From an uncultured Selenomonas sp. (lineage in GTDB: Bacteria > Bacillota > Negativicutes > Selenomonadales > Selenomonadaceae), in contig CALJPB010000216.1 in assembly GCA_937981305.1 (NCBI GenBank), positions 1 to 11,420 of the forward strand: a stretch of DNA of 11,420 nucleotides. The letters run 5' to 3'. The notes beneath the pieces are model-generated. The model was given only the letters and a program-made list of their open reading frames with translations. It was not told the DNA's origin and did not search any database. Of the stretch, positions 7,376 to 11,420 are shown in pieces. How positions within the stretch are numbered: the stretch's first letter is position 1; every line of letters begins with the position of its first letter. The translations under genes and the position numbers were made by a program.

Positions 7376-8185
7376 TTATAGAATCACATCGAACACGTCG
7401 CGCTGCGTGTTTGTGACAAAAATCTCAATCTCTCCGCGTTCGGATGCGAGTTCCGCGCGTAATTGTTCGGCGAGAACGGGGAGGACGGGGCTCTCCGTGC
7501 CGAAGTGACCCGCGTCGATGATGTGCATTCCCTGCTCGACGGCACGCTGCGCGTCGTGGTACTTCACATCGCCCGTGACGTAGACATCCGCGCCGCGCCG
7601 CATAGCATCGTCGATAAAGTCCGCCCCCGCACCGCCGCAGACGGCGACGCGGCGCACGGGACGCGCGGCAGCGACGGCGAGGCGGACGTGGGACACGCCA
7701 AGACGTTCCCTCACCGTGCGTGCAAAGTCCTCGATGCTCATCGGGGTGGGGATCGTTCCGACGCGCCCGATGCTCTCGGTCACGCCGTCCTCCTGATGCG
7801 TGATGACGAAGGCGGAGAGTTTTTCGAGCCCCAGACGCGCGGCAAGCACATCGTTCACGCCGCCGTGCGCTACATCGAGGTTCGTATGCGCCGCCGCAAC
7901 GGCGATGTTGTGTGTGAGGAGGGCGGCGAGACGTTTCCCAAGCGGGAGGTCGGTGCGCAGCTGCTTCATGCCGCGAAAGATCGCGGGGTGGTGTGCGACG
8001 ATCATGTCCGCCCTGCGTTCGATGGCTTCCGCGACGACGGCATCGTCCACGTCAAGCGCAACGAGCACGCGCCCGATCTTCTGCGCGTAGCTGCCGACGA
8101 GGAGTCCGGGGTTGTCCCAGTCCTCGGCGAGGCGGCGCGGCGCAATGCGCTCCAATGCGTTCATGATAAGCTGACAGCTGAGCAT
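7376..8185 (-). CDS. Nif3-like dinuclear metal centre protein (YqfO/YbgI family)
   Basis: A cytosolic hexameric metalloprotein family of unsettled function, often annotated as type 2 GTP cyclohydrolase I or NIF3-like protein. It has 269 residues, the short form without the extra inserted domain of YqfO. The metal ligands can be seen: His65-His66 in VAHHP, Asp104 in HTNLD, and His227 with Glu231 in GHFGTES. The N-terminal [13 protein letters not shown] (19-31) and the central DVKYHD are also family signatures. The ATG at 8185 has AAGGAGA at 6-nt spacing. Nif3 genes usually follow trmK directly, as in Bacillus. Here the order is kept, but a 239-bp gap holding a large palindrome separates them. 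lepA follows after 25 bp. Confidence 0.93.
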   Translation of the reverse strand: MLSCQLIMNALERIAPRRLAEDWDNPGLLVGSYAQKIGRVLVALDVDDAVVAEAIERRADMIVAHHPAIFRGMKQLRTDLPLGKRLAALLTHNIAVAAAHTNLDVAHGGVNDVLAARLGLEKLSAFVITHQEDGVTESIGRVGTIPTPMSIEDFARTVRERLGVSHVRLAVAAARPVRRVAVCGGAGADFIDDAMRRGADVYVTGDVKYHDAQRAVEQGMHIIDAGHFGTESPVLPVLAEQLRAELASERGEIEIFVTNTQRDVFDVIL

Positions 8186-8221
8186 GGATGTCTCCTTCTT
8201 TTCAATTACAGAAAAACGTGC

Positions 8222-8377
8222 GTGCTCCTCGCAGAACCCTCGTTACGCAAGCGGTCGCACACTTATCTGCCTAAATACCTGCGGATTCCAAACGCGCTTC
8301 GCTTGAACGGTTAAAATCCGCAGGGGGCAGAACGTGTGCTTTTCCCGCTTGCTCCACTAGGGTTTGCTACGGAGCAC
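8222..8377. repeat. large imperfect palindromic element (possible MITE-like element or structured RNA)
   Basis: Six blocks on the left recur in order as reverse complements on the right: GTGCTCC (8222-8228 / 8371-8377), AACCCT (8235-8240 / 8359-8364), GCAAGCGG (8247-8254 / 8345-8352), GCACAC (8257-8262 / 8334-8339), TCTGCC (8266-8271 / 8326-8331) and CCTGCGGATT (8278-8287 / 8315-8324). That makes 43 paired positions around a 27-nt centre. The two outer spacers are 6 nt on both sides, giving symmetrical internal loops. Weaker matching continues a few bases outward. On the minus strand the structure is followed by CACGTTTTTCTG, so it could also act as a terminator after trmK. There is no ORF of its own and no clear target-site duplication. 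Confidence 0.75.
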
Positions 8378-8424
8378 CGCGTGTCCCACCAAGCATTGTC
8401 AACGATAAGTATGCAAATCCGTCG

Positions 8425-9132
8425 TCACTCTTGCGAGGTCGCACTTAGCAGAACAAGCATCGTCCGCAGCGCAGCAAGCAACGATACCGTTTCGCGATAC
8501 TCCGCACTCTGCCGTGCCGCAACGCTCGTATTCATGCCGTTGGCGGCACGGGTGAGCTTCCGGATCTTCCCTTCGATGTGCTCCCGCAGGAGCGGATCGC
8601 GCTTTTCGTAAAGTTTTGCGCCGATGTGGAGGAATACGTCGTCGGGCATTGCTGCCGCGCCATGCTCGGCGCGGATGATCTCATAGAGGTGTCCGCCCGC
8701 GCGTGCAAGCGCCTCGTCCGTGATGTTCCAACCGTTTCCGTAGAGCCAGCGGCGCAGCTTTGCCGCGCTGTTCATGGGCTGCAGGACGAGGGTCTGCACG
8801 TCCACAAGAACATCGGGCGCACCCGATAGGATCTCTGTAATCAGTACGCCGCCCATGCCCGCAATGACGATGGACTCCGCCTCGCCCGGCGCGAGCACAG
8901 ACAGCCCGTCGCCCTGCCGCACGTCGATCTCGCGTGTGAGTCGCTGCGCGAGGGTCGTACGCCGCGCCGCCGCACACGCGCCCGCGCTGAGGTCGCCGAC
9001 CACGGCACGCGGCGCAATGCCTCTCATGACGAGCGTCGCGGCGAGATAGGCATGATCGCCGCCGATGTCCGCAACCGCCGTGCCGTGCGGCACAAATGCG
9101 GCAAGTGCCGCGAGACGTGCGTCGAGCTGCAT
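8425..9132 (-). CDS. trmK: tRNA (adenine(22)-N1)-methyltransferase TrmK
   Basis: TrmK methylates N1 of adenine 22 in the D-arm of certain tRNAs using S-adenosylmethionine. The 235-residue length is right. The Rossmann SAM site is ADIGGDHAYL (21-30), with the acidic VVGDLS (44-49) ending the second strand. IAGMGG (90-95) and LQPM (117-120) are the TrmK signatures that replace the usual catalytic motif. The C-terminal part (about 160-235) is helical, matching the coiled-coil domain of the family. The ATG at 9132 has GGGGGAGG at 6-nt spacing. The neighbourhood rpoD - trmK - nif3 is conserved in Firmicutes. No strong promoter is visible in its leader, so it may depend on read-through from the tRNA-Asn promoter. 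Confidence 0.93.
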   Translation of the reverse strand: MQLDARLAALAAFVPHGTAVADIGGDHAYLAATLVMRGIAPRAVVGDLSAGACAAARRTTLAQRLTREIDVRQGDGLSVLAPGEAESIVIAGMGGVLITEILSGAPDVLVDVQTLVLQPMNSAAKLRRWLYGNGWNITDEALARAGGHLYEIIRAEHGAAAMPDDVFLHIGAKLYEKRDPLLREHIEGKIRKLTRAANGMNTSVAARQSAEYRETVSLLAALRTMLVLLSATSQE

Positions 9133-9173
9133 CTCTGCCTCCCCCTCTCCTGTAACACATAGACGGTATCCGA

Positions 9174-9192
9174 CGGTGTGAACCCCACACCG
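9174..9192 (-). other. hairpin in the trmK leader
   Basis: CGGTGTG (9174-9180) and CACACCG (9186-9192) form a perfect 7-bp stem with a 5-nt loop, 41 nt upstream of the trmK start. No U tract follows, so it is not a terminator. It may shape the leader or protect the mRNA end after processing from the tRNA. Confidence 0.4.
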
Positions 9193-9208
9193 CAGATGAC
9201 CTCACATA

Positions 9209-9245
9209 AACATAAGAAAGGAGTGTAACTGCTGCGTTACACTCC
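9209..9245 (-). terminator. Rho-independent terminator after tRNA-Asn
   Basis: A perfect 10-bp stem (GGAGTGTAAC 9220-9229 with GTTACACTCC 9236-9245) and 6-nt loop begins 12 bp past the tRNA 3' end. On the minus strand it is followed by TTTCTTATGTTT. The U tract is imperfect, so some read-through into trmK is plausible. Confidence 0.75.
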
Positions 9246-9257
9246 GTAATGAACAAA

Positions 9258-9333
9258 TGGCTCCTCGAACTGGACTCGAACCAGTGACATTCTGATTAAC
9301 AGTCAGACGCTCTACCGACTGAGCTATCGAGGA
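9258..9333 (-). tRNA. tRNA-Asn (anticodon GUU)
   Basis: A 76-nt tRNA with the acceptor stem TCCTCGA / TCGAGGA, discriminator G and an encoded CCA. The D-arm is GCTC / GAGC with an AGTCGGTA loop. The anticodon loop CTGTTAA puts GTT at 34-36, reading AAC and AAU codons. The T-arm is CTGG-TTCGAGT-CCAG-like. Position 22 is G, so this tRNA is not itself a substrate of the adjacent TrmK, which needs A22. It has its own promoter and terminator, with the latter between it and trmK. Confidence 0.97.
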
Positions 9334-9350
9334 ATGTGTCAGACACACGT

Positions 9351-9379
9351 ATTATAAGGGCTATGCGCCGTCCTGTCAA
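9351..9379 (-). promoter_or_regulatory. perfect consensus sigma-A promoter for tRNA-Asn
   Basis: On the minus strand TTGACA (9374-9379) and TATAAT (9351-9356) are separated by exactly 17 bp, 6-of-6 matches at both hexamers. The -10 lies 17 bp upstream of the mature tRNA 5' end, which leaves a short leader of about 10 nt for RNase P to remove. Confidence 0.9.
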
Positions 9380-9391
9380 GAAAAATGTTGC

Positions 9392-9420
9392 TTGCACGGG
9401 CAAAACATATGTGTTAGAAT
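9392..9420 (+). promoter_or_regulatory. candidate extended -10 promoter of the toxin-like gene
   Basis: TGTTAGAAT (TGn plus TAGAAT, 5 of 6, at 9415-9420) makes an extended -10, and TTGCAC at 9392-9397 is a half-matching -35 at 17 bp. It would start transcription near 9427 and give a leader of about 54 nt. It is back to back with the tRNA-Asn promoter, 12 bp away. Confidence 0.55.
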
Positions 9421-9458
9421 CAAAATAAGCACTGTCAACGGTAGGCGGTCGATTCTTA

Positions 9459-9474
9459 GCCCCTGAGAGGGGGC
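9459..9474 (+). promoter_or_regulatory. Shine-Dalgarno sequestered in a hairpin
   Basis: The very strong ribosome site GAGAGGGGG ends 7 nt before the ATG. GCCCC (9459-9463) can pair with GGGGC (9470-9474) around a 6-nt loop, and GGTC / GATCC pairing can extend the stem outward. Masking of a strong ribosome site is characteristic of type I toxin mRNAs. Confidence 0.6.
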
Positions 9475-9480
9475 GATCCT

Positions 9481-9549
9481 ATGACGTTTTACGATTTGCT
9501 TGCGTTACTTCTCGTAACCCTGTTGATCCTCGTCACAATTAAGGAATAA
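9481..9549 (+). CDS. very small hydrophobic peptide, putative type I toxin (holin-like)
   Basis: A 22-codon ORF, too short for ordinary gene calling. It encodes MTFYDLLALLLVT followed by LLILVTIKE. It is a single predicted membrane helix (about residues 5-19), with a polar, aromatic start M-T-F-Y-D and a charged end K-E. This is the architecture of the small Firmicutes holin-like or Fst/TxpA-type toxins, whose N-termini often read M-T-x-Y/F-E/D. Support comes from context rather than length: a candidate extended -10 promoter, a GGGGG ribosome site at ideal distance inside a hairpin, a strong terminator 4 bp after the stop, and a strong promoter on the opposite strand just beyond. It is the only plus-strand gene in the window. 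It could instead be a small non-toxic membrane peptide or a regulatory leader. The family match is from memory. Confidence 0.68.
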   Translation: MTFYDLLALLLVTLLILVTIKE

Positions 9550-9553
9550 GAAG

Positions 9554-9592
9554 CCCCGCCGCACAGTCCGGAAAACTTCGGCGGGGTTCTTT
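9554..9592 (+). terminator. strong, probably bidirectional Rho-independent terminator
   Basis: A perfect 8-bp stem, CCCCGCCG (9554-9561) with CGGCGGGG (9579-9586), is followed on the plus strand by TTCTTTC. On the minus strand it is followed by CTTCTTATT. It ends the toxin-like transcript on the plus strand. On the minus strand it can end the antisense RNA and also rpoD read-through. Confidence 0.85.
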
Positions 9593-9601
9593 CGTCAAGT
9601 A

Positions 9602-9635
9602 GGGGCTGGCCGTTTTACCGACAGTGCCCTTTTTG
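9602..9635 (+). terminator. possible second plus-strand terminator
   Basis: GGGGCTG (9602-9608) can pair with CAGTGCCC (9622-9629), with one bulge and one G-U pair, and is followed directly by TTTTT (9631-9635). It is weaker than the first terminator. If used, read-through toxin transcripts would end almost exactly at the antisense start site and overlap it fully. Confidence 0.4.
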
Positions 9636-9642
9636 TATGCTT

Positions 9643-9671
9643 ATTATACGATATTCAGCCCATTTCGTCAA
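9643..9671 (-). promoter_or_regulatory. near-consensus promoter starting immediately after rpoD
   Basis: On the minus strand TTGACG (9666-9671, 5 of 6) and TATAAT (9643-9648, 6 of 6) are separated by exactly 17 bp. The -35 abuts the rpoD stop codon at 9672-9674. No minus-strand coding gene follows before the tRNA, which has its own promoter, so the product is best explained as the antisense RNA. Confidence 0.8.
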
Positions 9672-10790
<1,119 letters not shown>

Positions 10791-10827
10791 AACGCTGTCC
10801 TCCTATCGTATTCGTCAGGCTTCCGCC

Positions 10828-11420
10828 TCAAAGATCAAAATTCCCCTGTAATTTGCGCAGACGTACGGGATGCCGCAGCTTCCGAAGCGCCTTCGCCTCG
10901 ATCTGCCGGATGCGCTCGCGTGTCACGCCGAAGCTCTGTCCGACCTCCTCGAGCGTACGTGAGCGTCCGTCCTCCAGCCCGAACCGCAGGCGCAACACCT
11001 CCGCCTCGCGCGGAGCGAGGGTCTTGAGGACATCCGCAATCTGCTCCTTGAGCAGCATCATCGATGCGGCATCGGCGGGATCAAGCGCCGCCTCGTCCTC
11101 GATGAAGTCGCCGAGGTGGGAGTCCTCCTCCTCACCGATCGGTGTCTCGAGGGAAACGGGCTCCTGTGCAATCTTCATGATCTCGCGCACGCGCGGCGCA
11201 CTCAGCCCCATGTGTTTTGCGATCTCCTCCGGGGTCGGGTCGCGCCCGAGCTCCTGGAGAAGCTGACGCGAGATGCGGATGTATTTGTTGATCGTCTCGA
11301 CCATGTGGACGGGGATGCGGATGGTGCGCGCCTGATCGGCAATCGCACGCGTAATCGCCTGCCGAATCCACCACGTTGCGTACGTGCTGAACTTGTACCC
11401 CTTGCTGTAGTCGAATTTCT
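10828..11420 (-). CDS. rpoD: second rpoD-type sigma factor (5' part outside window)
   Basis: The frame is open to the right edge, so the first visible codon belongs to region 2: [18 protein letters not shown] and onward matches residues about 177-194 of the neighbouring RpoD. About 197 residues are visible, covering regions 2.3 to 4. Regions 2.4, 3.0 and the helix-turn-helix [18 protein letters not shown] are essentially identical to the other copy. Differences gather in region 3 (for example [14 protein letters not shown] changes) and at the C-terminus, where [12 protein letters not shown] replaces [11 protein letters not shown]. The ATG-initiated stretch from 11304 is only an internal Met, not the start. 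Because the promoter-reading residues are the same, it should recognise sigma-A-like promoters. It may be an expression variant or a group 2 sigma arising by tandem duplication. Confidence 0.95.
   Translation of the reverse strand, partial: KFDYSKGYKFSTYATWWIRQAITRAIADQARTIRIPVHMVETINKYIRISRQLLQELGRDPTPEEIAKHMGLSAPRVREIMKIAQEPVSLETPIGEEEDSHLGDFIEDEAALDPADAASMMLLKEQIADVLKTLAPREAEVLRLRFGLEDGRSRTLEEVGQSFGVTRERIRQIEAKALRKLRHPVRLRKLQGNFDL

Larger units (their letters stand above)
9545..9636 (-). ncRNA. putative antisense antitoxin RNA
   Basis: The promoter at 9643-9671 should start an RNA near 9636, running leftwards against the 3' end of the toxin-like transcript. The GC-rich stem at 9554-9586 is symmetrical enough to stop it on this strand too, with GGGGCTTCTTATT as its tail. 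That would give an RNA of about 90 nt, overlapping the toxin mRNA 3' region by about 40-90 nt and reaching the end of its ORF. No protein is encoded. Both boundaries are inferred. Confidence 0.5.

Noticed and set aside
5527..7416. 629-codon open frame on the plus strand
   Set aside because: It lies wholly antisense to lepA, whose motifs are unambiguous. The translation is rich in Val, Asp, Arg and Leu without any domain, as expected from the complement of GC-rich codons.
9411..9438. A third TTGACA-type promoter on the minus strand at 9433-9438
   Set aside because: The -35 is perfect, but the only hexamers at 16-18 bp (such as TAACAC) are poor -10 matches. The real tRNA promoter lies closer to the tRNA.

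Overview
The window looks like chromosomal DNA of an anaerobic, Gram-negative-type Firmicute of the Negativicutes, most likely Selenomonas or a close relative. This is inferred from the GC-rich coding sequence, a biotin-dependent Na+-translocating acyl-CoA decarboxylase (typical of Veillonella, Selenomonas and Acidaminococcus), corrinoid genes, and the Firmicutes-style rpoD / trmK / nif3 neighbourhood. No database search was possible, so the genus is a guess. All conventional genes lie on the minus strand. The only supported plus-strand gene is a 22-codon toxin-like ORF.

Read in the direction of transcription, from right to left, the order is as follows. (1) 11420-9672: two tandem rpoD-type sigma factors, the upstream one cut by the window edge. 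(2) 9671-9381: a compact plus-strand cassette. It has an extended -10 promoter, a sequestered ribosome-binding site, a very small hydrophobic peptide and a strong terminator. Facing it is a near-consensus minus-strand promoter that begins immediately after the rpoD stop codon. The layout is that of a type I toxin-antitoxin locus with 3'-overlapping transcripts. (3) 9379-9209: tRNA-Asn(GUU) with a perfect consensus promoter and its own terminator. (4) 9132-7376: trmK (tRNA m1A22 methyltransferase), a large imperfect palindrome of about 156 bp, then a Nif3-family metalloprotein. (5) 7350-4395: lepA and hemW, which overlap, with hemW starting at TTG. (6) 4403-3908: a pair of oppositely oriented palindromic repeat modules, then a small CPYC glutaredoxin-like gene with its own candidate promoter. 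(7) 3845-2156: the delta-type and beta subunits of a Na+-pumping decarboxylase, with a promoter and a terminator but no alpha or biotin-carrier gene. (8) 2034-1: cobI (corrin-ring C20 methylation), a lipoprotein substrate-binding protein and a FecCD/BtuC-type permease, tightly packed. This is probably a corrinoid, cobalt-chelate or iron-chelate uptake operon that continues past the left edge.

The metabolic theme of the left half is coherent. Propionate-forming Negativicutes use B12-dependent methylmalonyl-CoA mutase, so corrinoid synthesis or uptake genes beside a Na+ decarboxylase that may act on methylmalonyl-CoA fit one lifestyle. The substrates of both systems are inferred. The right half is housekeeping (sigma factor, tRNA, tRNA modification, translation factor LepA, haem chaperone HemW), interrupted by two kinds of non-coding element and the toxin-like cassette. 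The most interesting parts are the putative type I toxin-antitoxin locus at about 9392-9671 and the unexplained palindromic element at 8222-8377.
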